Assembly: GCF_021869535.1 (NCBI RefSeq)
Contig: NW_026262712.1
Coordinates: forward strand, 70,154,100 to 70,218,099
DNA length: 64,000 nt
Origin: Mytilus californianus
Taxonomy: Eukaryota; Mollusca; Bivalvia; Mytilida; Mytilidae
Reading direction: 5' to 3'
Shown: positions 12,601-24,519 of the stretch, in pieces
Position numbering within the stretch: the stretch's first letter is position 1
How the letters are laid out: each line of letters opens with the position of its first letter
Made by a program: the position numbers and the translations under genes
Notes under the pieces: generated by a model
Seen by the model: the letters and a program-made list of their open reading frames with translations, nothing else
Databases searched by the model: none
What the model was told of the DNA's origin: nothing

Positions 12601-15600
12601 TCGTCTGCCAAAACCTCGATTATCATGTCCTTTTCAACAATGTCTTCGAATATATTATAATTTGTATCGCAAAGGTCATCATTTTTCTTTCGGAATTCAA
12701 AGTCCCTGACATTTTGAATCATTTTTAACTTTTTTAAATTTCCTATAAAATGCGTTTTCTCGCAGTCGTATATTGCTCCTTTAAATCAGTTATCACAATG
12801 GTAACACGACAAATATCGGACAAGAAGATCTGTAGCAAACATTTAGGATATTATTTGATGTATTTTTCGGGTCTGTTCTACGGGTTTACAATTTATATTA
12901 CAATTAAGGGTTCTCCGACTTCCTCTACCATAGAAAAATGTCCGATATGATACAACCAAGGGCGATAAAAGTTGCGTTAAACACTAAAACACAAAACTTT
13001 TGATTTAATTGTAAAAGACATAAATAGCGTCCCGAATCGACAACGTTGAAAACGTAAGAAATCGTTCATTGGACAAACTTGCAAGACATTGGATTTGTTT
13101 ATAAACGAAGTCGTTTTGACTACGCAAATTATCAAAAAGTATGTATCTGTTTTGAAGGGTTAAAGTACAATTACGGAAAAGCACTATTTTATATGCAACA
13201 AATCGAAATTTTTAATAAATGACGTCGCAACTGACAGTTTACATGTAAAAGGTGGCGTACTTTTGTGAGCATGATTTATGAAGACGAAATTTGACATAAT
13301 CTTATATTTTAAGAACTATAATTTTTTATATCTTACCATTTTCCGAAGACTGACCACGACAAAGACTATTTATTTTTGCAAAAAAATAGCTTTTGCCTTT
13401 GCATTCATGCAAATTCAGTAATTACGTCATACTTTATATATGACAAATATCATTCATGCGAATTTTTGCAGATTTTACACTGTTTTAAAGAGCACAAACA
13501 CCCCTATAAAATTTATTGTGGTTATAGTCTGTTACGTCTGACACGCATATTTTTGACATTTTGCCAAGACTTTTGTCCTTATTTTAGACTATTGTAAAAT
13601 ATCATAATTCAATTTGTTGATTTTTTGGAAACAGTAATGCCTGCCTAGTCTATGGATATAAATTTTATATAGCTTAACTGTTTTAATTTTAAAGAAGAGC
13701 TGTTTATCAATGTGGACTGGTTGATTTCATGGTATTGACCCAATAACGTACGTAACGTCTTTTAAAACTGTTGTCTCCTCAGATGGTATTTATGCGACAA
13801 ATAAAATTAAAATGCAATGAAGAACTGCGGAATTAGTCATTTCCAACCATTCAAATTTTTTATTTAAAGTTCAGCAAGATGAATTATTTTTTTCCTAATA
13901 ATTCGTTATATCATGATAAAATTTGGAGAAGTGTGATATATATAATGTCTTATGATTTGTAAAAGTTGTTCAGATGACCGAATCATATTTGGAATGTTTG
14001 ATAAAGCTGCAGCATATATAGCAACACATATATCTTTTTATCTCAAATATTTATCATATTCTCCCTCAGTCATCACTTTCCGATTTTAAGGGTGATGAAT
14101 GCATTACAGGTAACGCCTACCATGTCGATGCAACCGGTCTCGCTCGATTATCTCAGTTTTTTTTTTTTTTTTTTTTTTTACTTTCTATTATCTCTTTCTC
14201 TTGTGGCAAACAGTCAAACAATTCAAAAGGAAAAATGTAATGTGATACTTCACTACAAACACTCACATATTGAACCAGAAATGTTCGTCACATAGAAAGA
14301 AGAAAACCATCATGGAAAGGAGACTTAGCAATATGATGTTATTATTTATCATAGTAATCTTCAAACCAAGAACAACGATAAACTACTGTTGTCTCTAAAG
14401 GTTTTATAACCATTGAGACGGTTGTTTTCCATCGTTACGTTGAGTTAATGGACTTCCCCCTTTTTGAATTCAACCTTGTGTCCGGTATTTTTGTTAGTAC
14501 TTATTTTTTACCAAATTTTAACCTTCAATAGTTGCCAGATGTGGTAAAACTATTTATACTTATGAAGTTCTTCAATTCTATTCTTGGTTTTAATTTTGGA
14601 AAACATATTTTACGATGGATTGACTAAGAGTAAGTCATGCTGGATAAATGTAATTGGTATTTGCCTTGAAGAAAAGTCTGGTATTAGAGAGACATTGTTT
14701 GGTATGTCGTCTTAATATATATATATGCACTTGTGAACACGTTGCTGCATGCAGACGCGTAAATTCATACATCTGCAGAAGTTAGGTTGTATACCTTAAT
14801 TGGTGATTAATTTCTAGTAAACAGTTGAAGATTCCATCATAATAAATTTATTTTAGCCACCTGCAGGTATATTCTGTCCTGGGAAGTATCCAGGAAAACC
14901 GATAATTTCGTTGCCTTCGAGTTTCTATGGAATTATTGAAATAGTAAACAGAGAGCAGTCAACAATAATGTTTCAGGAGGTGAGTTCCTTTAATTAGTCT
15001 TGACGTACTAGATATGGTATTTAAGTAAAATCTGTTTCCAAAAAAAAAAAAAAAAAAAAAACTCATCGAAGAGATACCAGACGCGAGTTTCGTCTATATA
15101 ATACTTTTCAGTCGAATCAACTCAGTAAAGACATTTGTTTTTACACTCTGTTTTCTCCATTTTCTAGCTATAAAACCATATTTAACCCAATATCTTATTC
15201 GGAAAATGCCTGTACCAAGTTAGGAATATGACAGTTGTTTTTCCATTCGTTCTGTTGGTTGGTATAGTCTAACGTTTCATTTTGTAAGGTTTTATGGACT
15301 TTTAATTTACCTTGGAGTTCGGTATTTTTCAAACAATTTTTCACATAAATCGATCGTTACTATTACTTACTCTATATTGGTTCCGCTGCTAGTTGTATAT
15401 GAGTCCCTAACGGTACCATCCACCCGGTACATATTGCTGTGATACTTTGCGGTGGTACTTACACAATCTAAAATACATCTTGATTCAATAATTTCAGTTG
15501 ATGTACTTAAACTAAGCCTGCATCTCCCTCGGGCAAAGTTTTTCTAAATATGTATCGGTTTGTCTGTCTATGTCCCTTTGGTTTTGATGTTCCAATATGT

Positions 15601-18600
15601 GTTACTTGACATCTCATATGGTCCAGTCAATACTTGATGAAGATAACTCCAGAAAATATGTGTCGTATACACTGAAATTGACATAATAAGAAGTAAAATA
15701 ACAAAAATACCGAACTCCAAGGAAAAGTCAAAACGAAAAGTCCCTTATCAAATGGCAAAATCAATAGCTCAAACACATCAAACGAATGGAAAACAACCGT
15801 CATATTCCTGACTTGGTACAGGCATTTTCTTATGTAGAAAATATTGGATTAAACCTGGTTTTATAGCTAACTAAACCTCTCACTTGTATGACAGTTGCAT
15901 AAAATTCCATTATATTGACAACAATGTGTGAACAAAACGAACAGACATTTATATTACATCGTCAGAATTCTGGTCACCAAAAGTAAAAAAAAGGTGGTTA
16001 TATGAAGGGGGCATTCATAAATTTTAATCATATGAAAACAGTCGACAGTATAACCAAAAACACCCTACACTAACAAACACAGAAAAGTCCTTTTTACATA
16101 ACAATTTATTACCATAATATGTTACATTAGAAAACAATTATCCTGAGTTATTTTCTGATTAAAGTTTACCATAATCTTTATATTTTTTTCTTCTTACAAA
16201 ATTGTAGAAACATACATCACTAAACTACTCTTTTCCAATTTATGATAGTTAGGAGTAACATTCTTTTGGACCAAAGCGATTCTAAATGAAAATAACTTGT
16301 TTAGGGTAAAAACTTATACACAAGGTATCATATTTTACATATTCAAAATGACTTGTCTTTAAACAAATGAAAATATGAAATATATAGATTTTTCTTGTTC
16401 TAATTGTTCATAGTCAATTGCAGATATGGTTTCATGCTGATCAAAAGATAATAAGATATGACACAAAGAACTCTGATGGAAGTGATTCGGATCCATATAT
16501 GACCATATTAGACTTTAAAACAGGTATATTTTCGTCAGTTGATGTGACGTTGGTATATATTTGTTTTTCGTCGGTCGTTGTTAAAAAGGGATGAGAAACC
16601 AAGGGGACAATCACAAATCAAAAGTCGAAGAAAAACAGAAAATACTATGACAAAAAATTAATAAAAGATAAACCGCAGTCTATTTAAAACACTACTTAGA
16701 AAATTAAAGATTGAGCAACACGAACCTTACCAAACACCGGGAGTGACTATGGTAGAAAGTTGTTTTCGTCCGCTGATTTGATGGTGGTAGATAAGTGTGT
16801 TCGTCAGCTGATGTGATGGTGGTAGATAAGTGTGTTCGTCAGAAAGTATGACAAAAAACGACTAAAAGACAAAACGCCGTCTATCTAAAACAATACTCAG
16901 AAAATTTAAGATTGAGAAACACTAACTTAAACAAAAACCGGGAGTGACTATGGTAGAAAGTTGTTTTCGTCAATTGATGTGATGGTGGTAGATAAGTGTG
17001 TTCGTCAGTTGATATAATGGTGGTTCAAAGTGTGTTCGTCAGAAAGTATGACAAAAAAAACAACTAAAAGACAAACCGTCTTCTATTTTAAACACTACTC
17101 AAAAAATTTAAGATTGAGCAACACTAACCTTAACAAAAACCGGGAGTGACGGTAGTAGAAAGTTATTTTCGTCAGTTGATGGTGGTAGCTGAGTGTGTTT
17201 GTCGGTTGATGTAATGGTGGTTCAAAGTGTGTTCGTCAGATAGTGTGACAAATGTAGATATTAGATTTCGTCCGGAAGACTGTCAATCGTTGTGCTTCGA
17301 AAACTCATGAGGAAATGCACAGTTTTAAATCCACTTTTGATTCAAATTTTCCTTACAATGTGTAACAGTTCTTTTAAAAACTGCGGCTCTTTTCACAAAA
17401 AAACTTGAGAGTAAAAATACTCGTAAGTCATACACATTTCAGTTTAACTTACGATTAATTTTAATCGTTTTTAATCGTAAGATTTTTTGTGAAAAGAGTC
17501 GCTGGTTCTTTTGTTCGGATCCTTCACCTCATGATATGACTCAATATGTTATTTTCAACTGACGGTGATTTTAAGTGCAGGACATCAAACATTGCACGTT
17601 TTATTCCATAAACGCACAAACTGAAAAAACGAAAACAAACAAACAGAGTATCTCGGATCTTTCTTACCATCCGACTCAGTTCAGTTTCGTGTATGTTCCT
17701 CTATTTACAGTGGAGCATTACCACTACCGAAGGCTTTGAATAGCGCAGACATTTAACAAAAACTGAGCATTTGATTTCATATATTAGATAATTTCGTTAA
17801 GTGTTGACAACCAGAGGATAATGGCTTCTTTTTATTTCAGGAATCCGATATAAGATAGATAAATATATAGGTAATTGTGAGACAGGGCTTGTTGTGGTCG
17901 GAGATAACTTTGTTAAAGCTCAGAGTGCAAACAGTTATAACATTGATATAATGTCTGTAACGGAATACTTCCATCTAGCCAATGCGTATATACAATACGT
18001 TGGAAGAGTAAGTACTGAAGAGTTGATAGTCATATATTTAGTTACAAGATGGTTGTCACTGTGGAACACAGTTTAATATAGGGCTTTATGAGGGAATCAT
18101 AGATATAGATCACTAAACATCTGGTGGGGCACAACCAATGCATAAACTCAGTGGCGAAAACCCTGTCAAACATACCAACACCAATAAACCAATTAGGATC
18201 CACATTGATCTTTGTCCAGACTTTTATTTAATTATAACAAATAACTAGACGAATGTAATCAACATAAACAACCATGTTTTATAAATAAACACAATTTTCC
18301 TTTCGTTTGAAATTTTGATATTACAAATAATTGAAATATGAATGGCTGAACATTATTAAATATTGTCCAGAAAATATTCTGATTCTGTGTATCCATGTAG
18401 AAATCTATATTGAGTAACGCTGATACAAAAGAATTTAATTTTGTAGAGATGGACACGAGGTATTTTGTGTGACGTATGGGTAGGGACATACTTCGATGAT
18501 TCCGTGTCCAGAAACTTTACTGCAGAATGGTATTTTGCTGCTGTAAGTCTTTACATTAACATAAGAAAGAACGATCAAATTTATTATCAAAGCATTTTTT

Positions 18601-21600
18601 ATTATTTAACAACTTTGTGTGATTGCCAATTTTTCATTACCTTGTTTAAGTAGAAAAATTTATTAAGACGAACTGATATACCTAAAAATCACTTATGAGT
18701 CTGAAACTGAGATATCATAACTTTTCTATATGAATACTGATGTACAACCCAGATCATGGGTCCATAAAACACAATATGAATAAATTTTCCAATCGGCAAT
18801 CTTCCTTTTATGGATAATAATACAATGTCTCATAATGCAATTTTCTTATGTTTTATAACAGCAAGGTTGGAGGGAAGCTGTCGGACTGATTTTGCAGACA
18901 GGATCATTTATCAAGATGGACATTTTCGGGGTATAATGACATATTAGGTTGTAAAGTTAAATCTATATGTTTGACAAGAACCACTACTTTAATCTTTAGT
19001 TATAGATTGAATTGATAATAAAATAAAAGAATTAACAAAGAGCTCATCATAACGTATAAATGGATTTATATTTATAACGTCTTAAGTTTGCAAAACAAAA
19101 CAAAATGTATCAAAAAGTATACAATTTCATTAACGAGGCCCCTCATGGGGGTGTCCAAGTAATCACATAATCATTAATTATTTTTTTTAAACAAGATAAT
19201 CAAATAATCAAAAATACAGTCCTACATTATCAAATAATCAAATAATCATGAAATATTTGGTCTGGTAATCAAATAATCACTATAAAAACGGCCAAGTAAT
19301 CACATAATCAAATACCCCATGAGGAGGCTCATTGTTTTCTGGGATATCCCTTAACTTATTATTTTATGTGAAGATGAATGATAAACATCGTACTTTGTAG
19401 AGGTCATAAGTAAGTATGATGTTTGAATTAAAACGAAGTTGCTGCAATTTAATAGACTGACGTAATGTTATACATTTTAGGGAGCTCAATATCCCATGTC
19501 ATATCAGATACATAGAATGGACCCTATAGCACCACCTCTATCTTCATTTAATTTATATAACTGTTTCGAGCCAGCAAAAAAAGCTCATGTCATCGCCCGT
19601 TTCAGTGGTAAGTATTCTACAGCAGACTATATAACCTATCAAAAAGTCTCTTCATGTTAATTCAACGCATCAGAAAGTTCCTCGTATCTTGCATATGATT
19701 TTTAATCATTTAATCATTAAGTAAAAATGATTCGTGAATGGATAAATACAAAATGATTATTAAACGTAATCTGCTTCCGCATTTTAATATGTCTTATTAT
19801 TGACATCACAGTTATTCTATCAATTGCCTTCCATTGCAAGAAAATCCCATACACATATGTAATGGGCAATAGATAGTAACTGTGAAAGAAGATTGGTCTC
19901 TATACTGGTTACTTTTGCTCGATAACCAAACAATTCTATAAAATGTTTAATTATCTTTTGCACTCGATTTATCAAGTGTTGAATATTTCATGTTTATACT
20001 CATAAATGAAGACCACACCGTTAGCTTCAGTTGCTTCTCTTAATTTAAATATTATACGGTGGTTTTTTTTTGGGGTTTTTTTTTTGATAAAGTACTGAAA
20101 TAAATAAATAAAAAAAAACAATACAATACATTTTTACAGTATCGGGAGGTAAACTTATTTCACAGATAAGTCAGCTGTACCTTCAAGACATTCTACATAC
20201 CAAGCTTACAGAACTAGCACAGATAGAATCTACACGAATGACCAATATACTTGTAAGTGGTAGCTGTGTACTTTACTAAAGACCGTTTTGGGGTTTTTCT
20301 CCCTCAAGATTATGATCATTCGATAAAAAAGAGCCGTTCCTTAAATGTACCGTTCGATCGAATTAAGCCGGATAGTCTATTTAGAGCTGTAATGGAGGCG
20401 GAAGATACCAAGGGAACATTCTAAACTCATACGTCGAAATGTCCGTTATAAACGTATGTAAAATGTGAAAACAACACGTTATAAATTGCATGAGGTTTCC
20501 ATGAGTAAAGTCGGATTTTATACGTATATGTTCAATGCGTTGTAATGAACAAACGGTTAATTTATGTTTGGTAGAAACTCCCGTGAAACGTTCGTTTTTA
20601 TTTGCCCACTGTCTGCAAAGTGCTTACCATGGTCTCACTCCTGTTGGTGCTCAAGTGATTCTGACAGATTTTACGCACATGTTTGTTTAAGTGTTTTTAG
20701 TAATAACTCAGTTTGTGACAGCACCGATTGAGAGTTATTTATACTTACAATGAACGACATGACGGGTGCCACAAGTAGCCTAGGATCGGCCTACCCTTTT
20801 GGGAGCGCCTGAGATCATCTCCGGTATTTTAATTGGGTTCGTGTTTTTCTGTCTTTAGTTCTTTATGTAGTGCTTTTTAGACTTGTTTGTCTTCTCGTCG
20901 TCTTTCGTTTTTTTGTTTTGCCATGGCGTTGTAATGCAGTTTCTCTTCGACATATGAGTTTTGAATGATCCCCTGATATCTTCCGCCTTCGTATATGGAT
21001 TTTGATATTTGAACGGACATCGGTGTACTACCGGTAATATTTACTATTAGAAAGCATGTATCCTTGCTGTTTTATGCACGCATAGCTGGATAGTTTGGGA
21101 TTTTCATTTAATTTTTGAAAGTTTGTGTATTTTACTCTGTTTCGGAAAGTTCTAGAAAAATCGATCATTTATAATTGTTTTTGCATATCTACATTAAATA
21201 ACATTGTTTTGTTTCAGATGGAATATTACGGCGGAAATGAGTTTTACTTAAGTGCAACACTTCTTGACAAAGCATCGATTACCAATCCTAGACTTTTCCC
21301 TCCAGTTAAAAGACAGGTTCCACTTTTGGCAGCATTTGATTTTTTAAGAGGACAAATAGAAGGAAAGTGGTCACAAAATGTATCGACCAGTACAGGCGAG
21401 GTTAGATTCATGAAATGTTAAGATATCAGCTCTGTGATGTTTAAAGCTTAAAAAGATGCATTTAGATATTTTTTTTATTTTGTCTGTTTCATTTTGGTAC
21501 GCAGACTTTCTTCAAACTGTGTCATCAATACCCTCTTAGATTTATTGTTTATTATCTGTAATAGGAATTTACGAAATTGCAAAAAGTCAAACATAAGTTA

Positions 21601-23673
21601 ATAGACCTAACTTACTTTTTGTAATGAAGTTTATATATTTTTTAATTATCCATTAATATACTTATGAAATACTTATTGTCAAGAGGAAATAATGAAACTG
21701 TTTTTTTTTAATTTTCTTCAATACAGCTTGTAACATTTTATGGAGTGAACATTGTACAGCTAAGCTATCAAGCAGAGTTAACAACTACAACAGCACCAAC
21801 TACTCCTACCCTACCCTACATTGTCCCAACACTTCCACATCCCACAATACCTCACACGACAAAACGCCGTACCCCACCAATACCGCCTTCATTAACGACT
21901 AAAAGAACTTCAATCCTTACTACTCCTCGTACTTTTCCATCTACATTGATCACAAAAACTACTGACTCAAGGATATCGAGGCATAGTAAGTAAGAAACAA
22001 TAATATCAAACTATTGAAAAGATGAAGGAGCTTAATTGTATTTAAAGGGAAAATTTATTATTTGATTGAGTCTAATTTGTTGTAATAATAAAGATAAGAA
22101 GCAAACATCTTTTTTTTCTTAAGCGCAAATTAATGATTAATTTGCATTCTAAAGTTAATATTCACTCGATGTTTAATAATATTTTTAAAGACGATAATCT
22201 GTTAAGAAAAATGTTAAGAGTATTACTGTTTTTCTCTTAAAACAAAACAAATGCAATTGTAGTTTACTTTTCCACAGCTGTAATCCCTAAACCATGTATT
22301 TGTCCGAAAATTACATGTCCAACTGCTCAGACACAAACATCTCTACCGCCATCAACTTGCCCACCTGTACAACAGAGAACAGTCAAGCCTTCTAAGAAGA
22401 TAACACAAAAGCCCATGAAACAATCTACAATTACATTCAAACAACCAACCAAAAGTAGTCAGAACTGTTCTGTTTTATTAAGACAGATGCAACTTGCAGC
22501 AGACAACGCAAAGAAGAGCACCCCGGGAGTTAGTAAAGGTATGAATGCTTCACTAGAAATTGCTTGTAACATGAATTTAAAGGTACAGGTAAAATTTCAT
22601 TTACTCGCTGACCCTGCGGTCATGCAAATTTCGAGTACGATAATGTTCTCAAACTCAGAATACAACCAATCAAATAACTGGATTTGATGTTTCTAGCTCA
22701 AATTGTGTGTTTCGAGTACTGAGTTAAGTTTTATGACCGAGTGCCCAGGAAGGGAATATTTCAACTCATTCTACCCCAGGAATAGATTACCTCAGCTGTA
22801 TTTGGCAAAACCTTTCGGCATTTTGGGTCCTCGATGCTCTTCAACTTCGTACTTTATTTGGCGTTTTTAATTATTTTGATTCGAGCGTCAATGGTGAGTT
22901 TTTTGTAGACAAAACGCACGTCTGGCGTACAAAGTTTAAATTCTGGTATCTGTGATGAGTTTATTTTTGTTACTCAGTATCTTGCAATGGACATTGAAAA
23001 TCATTCAGCATACCAAACAGTTTTTATTTTTTTACTTGTATCAAATAAGTGGCAACAGTGGTTAACCCATGTTCAAAACTCATAAATCCAATTTGACTAC
23101 CCCAACCAAAAATAATCTGAAGGAATAGCATGAACTCCAAAGGGAGTGAGACCGCGCATGCCAACAAGGAAAGCAAAACTCAGCAATATTATGCCGCATT
23201 ATACAGATTGTAACCAACTACATGATCAAAAACTGCAAATTGAAACTGAAAAAGCTTTTTTTTGAAATCTGATTAAAACTTATAAACAGTTTACGATTTC
23301 AAGTAAAAATAAATAGAACATGTTTTGATTTAAAAAAAAAGAAAAAATGTAAAGATGTGTTTAAAATACTGAAATACACGTTGGTGTAGCTGAGGATACT
23401 AGTATTATTTTATAACAAATCTATGTCTATTCGCATACGAGCGAATTTGTAAAACTATTTCCATTAAACTTATACATGCTTTACTTATCAGAGTTTTGTT
23501 GACTTTTTTAATTTGTTTTTTAATATATTTTAGGGGGAGTAGCTGGAATTGCGCTAGCAATGTTGATTGTCGGAGCTATAATTGGATTCATAATGACAAG
23601 GGTTTACCATGTAAAATGTCGTCGTAATCATCCAGGACTACTAAACGACATGGAAGAGAACAATAGATATTAG
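6645..23673 (+). CDS. Type I membrane protein with two LolA-like extracellular domains (about 16 coding exons)
   Basis: Exons read: 6645-6756, 7640-7840, about 8413-8574, 9093-9201, 10348-10505, 14857-14979, 16424-16523, 17841-18007, 18447-18542, 18862-18930, 19481-19607, 20140-20252, 21218-21400, 21727-21985, 22278-22538, 23534-23673; about 793 residues. All junctions keep phase except exon 2 to 3, which is off by one base. Seen: a signal peptide (MTKYVAVGLVVLFANLQQVS), two related extracellular domains, a further folded region, a Thr/Pro-rich stalk (residues about 570-690), one membrane helix (GIALAMLIVGAIIGFIM) and a basic tail ending ENNRY. The motif RGILCDVW and the PP-rich domain ends recall invertebrate LolA-like-domain proteins, a family without an established function as far as I know. 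The ATG follows a TTTTAG acceptor, so a 5' noncoding exon is expected upstream. It probably sits on the cell surface or in vesicles. The exon chain is well supported; the family name is tentative. Confidence 0.7.
6818..7060 (+). repeat. tRNA-derived SINE-like element
   Basis: The head GGGGCCTCGATGGCCAAGTA resembles a tRNA 5' end with a degenerate A box (TGGCCAAGTAGT). About 50 bases on, GAGGCTGCGAGCTCACAATCC resembles a decayed B box (GGTTCGAATCC). An unrelated body follows, ending near AACTAATAAAGCAACC. It lies in intron 1 of the LolA-like gene and looks inactive. Confidence 0.55.
9198..9271 (+). repeat. 23-bp minisatellite spanning a 5' splice site, three copies
   Basis: The unit GCAAGTGAGTACACACAAATAAT occurs at 9198, 9221 and (with TTGAGT) 9244. 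The first unit contains the exon 4 donor of the LolA-like gene (GTGAGT at 9202), so a second identical donor lies 23 bases downstream. Confidence 0.85.
11105..11260 (+). repeat. Dispersed repeat family A, partial copy
   Basis: ATGTGGTATGGTTGCCAATG, AGACAACTATTAACCAAATG, GATCGTACGGCCTTCAAAAA and ATGAGTAAAACCCAAACCAT match the family in forward orientation. A further fragment (GCCAATGAGATCACTCTC) is at 11950-11975. Confidence 0.6.
11260..11420. repeat. Dispersed repeat family F, first copy
   Basis: TGATACTTCAC, CACATATTAAACCA, and AAAACCATCATGGAAAGGAG with CCTAGCAATATGA match 14235-14335. The following segment (ATAATCTTGGTTTGAAGATTACTATGA) is present near 14345-14372 in reverse complement, so the two copies differ by inversion of one end. 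Confidence 0.65.
12000..14091. other. Intron 5 of the LolA-like gene, no internal gene seen
   Basis: AT-rich sequence with short chance frames only. The frames at 12750 and 13376 lack splice context, codon character and any recognisable motif. Confidence 0.5.
14235..14372. repeat. Dispersed repeat family F, second copy with inverted end
   Basis: It shares AAAACCATCATGGAAAGGAG and TGATACTTCAC with 11260-11390, followed by TCATAGTAATCTTCAAACCA, the reverse complement of the end of the first copy. A T21 tract lies just upstream. Confidence 0.65.
15160..15905. repeat. Inverted pair of dispersed repeat family C
   Basis: The right arm (about 15690-15905) contains AAATACCGAACTCCAAGGAA, TCAAACACATCAAACGAATG, GTCATATTCCTGACTTGGTA and TATAGCTAACTAAACCTCTC. 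The left arm (15160-15330) is the reverse complement (GCTATAAAACCATATTTAAC, TACCTTGGAGTTCGGTATTT). A forward copy with a longer 3' part is at 50655-51200. Confidence 0.7.
16528..17255. repeat. Tandem array of about 190-bp units in an intron
   Basis: Three and a half units share GATGGTGGTAGATAAGTGTG, TTCGTCAGAAAGTATGACAA, GACAAAACGCCGTCTATCTA (diverged) and CGGGAGTGACTATGGTAGAA. Shorter internal repetition of the TTCGTCAG-TTGATGTGATGG motif is also seen. It lies between exons 7 and 8 of the LolA-like gene. Confidence 0.8.
17383..17502. mobile_element. 120-bp MITE-like element with terminal inverted repeats of about 25 bp
   Basis: The left end is GCGGCTCTTTTCACAAAAAA and the right end, reverse complemented, is GCGACTCTTTTCACAAAAAA: one mismatch in 20, and the match extends further. 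The interior carries a second inverted pair (CTTACGATTAA/TTAATCGTAAG). A fragment with the same end (TTCTTTTCACAAAAAAACTT) lies at 58674-58700. Confidence 0.75.
19140..19335. repeat. AATCAAATAATC-rich repeat bounded by GC-rich boxes
   Basis: Many copies of (A)ATCAAATAATCA lie between GAGGCCCCTCATGGGGG on the left and its near reverse complement CCCCATGAGGAGGCTC on the right. CCAAGTAATCACATAATCA is a direct repeat at about 19157 and 19297. It lies between exons 10 and 11 of the LolA-like gene. Confidence 0.7.
20394..20990. mobile_element. Element of about 600 bp with inverted ends of about 45 bp
   Basis: The left end GGAGGCGGAAGATACCAAGG and following AACATTCTAAACTCATACGTCGAA is the reverse complement, with a few mismatches, of 20946-20990 (TTCGACATATGAGTTTTGAA to ATCTTCCGCC). 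The interior includes GACATGACGGGTGCCACAAG and a block near GGAGCGCCTGAGATCATC, which I recall as a common mussel repeat. No transposase frame. It lies between exons 12 and 13 of the LolA-like gene. Confidence 0.65.
22757..22966. repeat. Dispersed repeat family E, copy 1
   Basis: It shares TGTATTTGGCAAAACCTTTC, GGTCCTCGATGCTCTTC, GAGCGTCA, AACGCACGT and CTGGTATCTGTGATGAGTTT with 34050-34240. A short opposite-strand fragment (AGACGCGAGTTTCGTCT) is at 15080-15100. It is in the last intron of the LolA-like gene. Confidence 0.75.
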
Positions 23674-24500
23674 ACTAGTACATGTTGTTCATGGTGAAGT
23701 AATCTCAAATGTTCGTAGTATGATATGTATTTGGTCCTGGCAATTCTCCAAAACTATTCACTTTGTTGTTTGTTTAGTTCGAAAATAAATGTTGGATATT
23801 GACCTTTGTTTGTGAAATTAAGATGTGTTTTCCAACTTTTTACAACAGTTCAAGATTAACAATTTAACATTTAAACAGAAAAAATACGACAACAAAAAAT
23901 GGAAAAGACTTACTCATAGTCTTAAGGAAAACAATGGCCCCTCACATGCAGCTGATCAATGACGTAATTATCTGCATGGAGTGTTTTCCTTAATTCTTAA
24001 TTCATTCAGCAGCAGTATTCAACCAATAACCTCTGCTATCTTAATAAGCTTACAAGAAGCATCAAACCAGTTTGACTCGTATTCCTAAATCGTGTTTTCC
24101 ACCCAAGTAAGAGGTCTTTTGTTTGTAGCCTCACTTGGCTTCTTTTGATTTTTGACAAATGATCTAGAGATCGGAGATTTTACAGTTGATGGAGACTTCA
24201 GTGCATGCCAAAGAGTTTAATTAGCCCATCAAATTTCGTGTTTACATCAAGAAAGCTGTCAATCAATTAACTATTTTAGTTGGTGGTGTGTTTGTGTTTT
24301 TTCTATGCTGATTTGGTTGAAAATGATAAAACTTTTTGTTCTATGTGTCTTTCATGTGTTTGTAAAGCCAAAAATCTTAAATCAAGTTTGATCTTTATTA
24401 CTTGTCTTTGTCTTTGTCCATAATTGTCCTTAATTGTTTGAAGAGTTAAAAATGATATAATAGTAATACTGAAAAGAGGCCATAGACGAGACTACACAGA
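23674..24500. other. 3' region of the LolA-like gene and convergent intergenic space
   Basis: An AATAAA hexamer at 23784-23789 lies about 110 bases after the stop codon and is the likely polyadenylation signal. The remaining sequence up to the reversed repeat at 24520 contains no supported gene. Confidence 0.55.
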
Positions 24501-24519
24501 TCAAAGACACACAAAAAAT

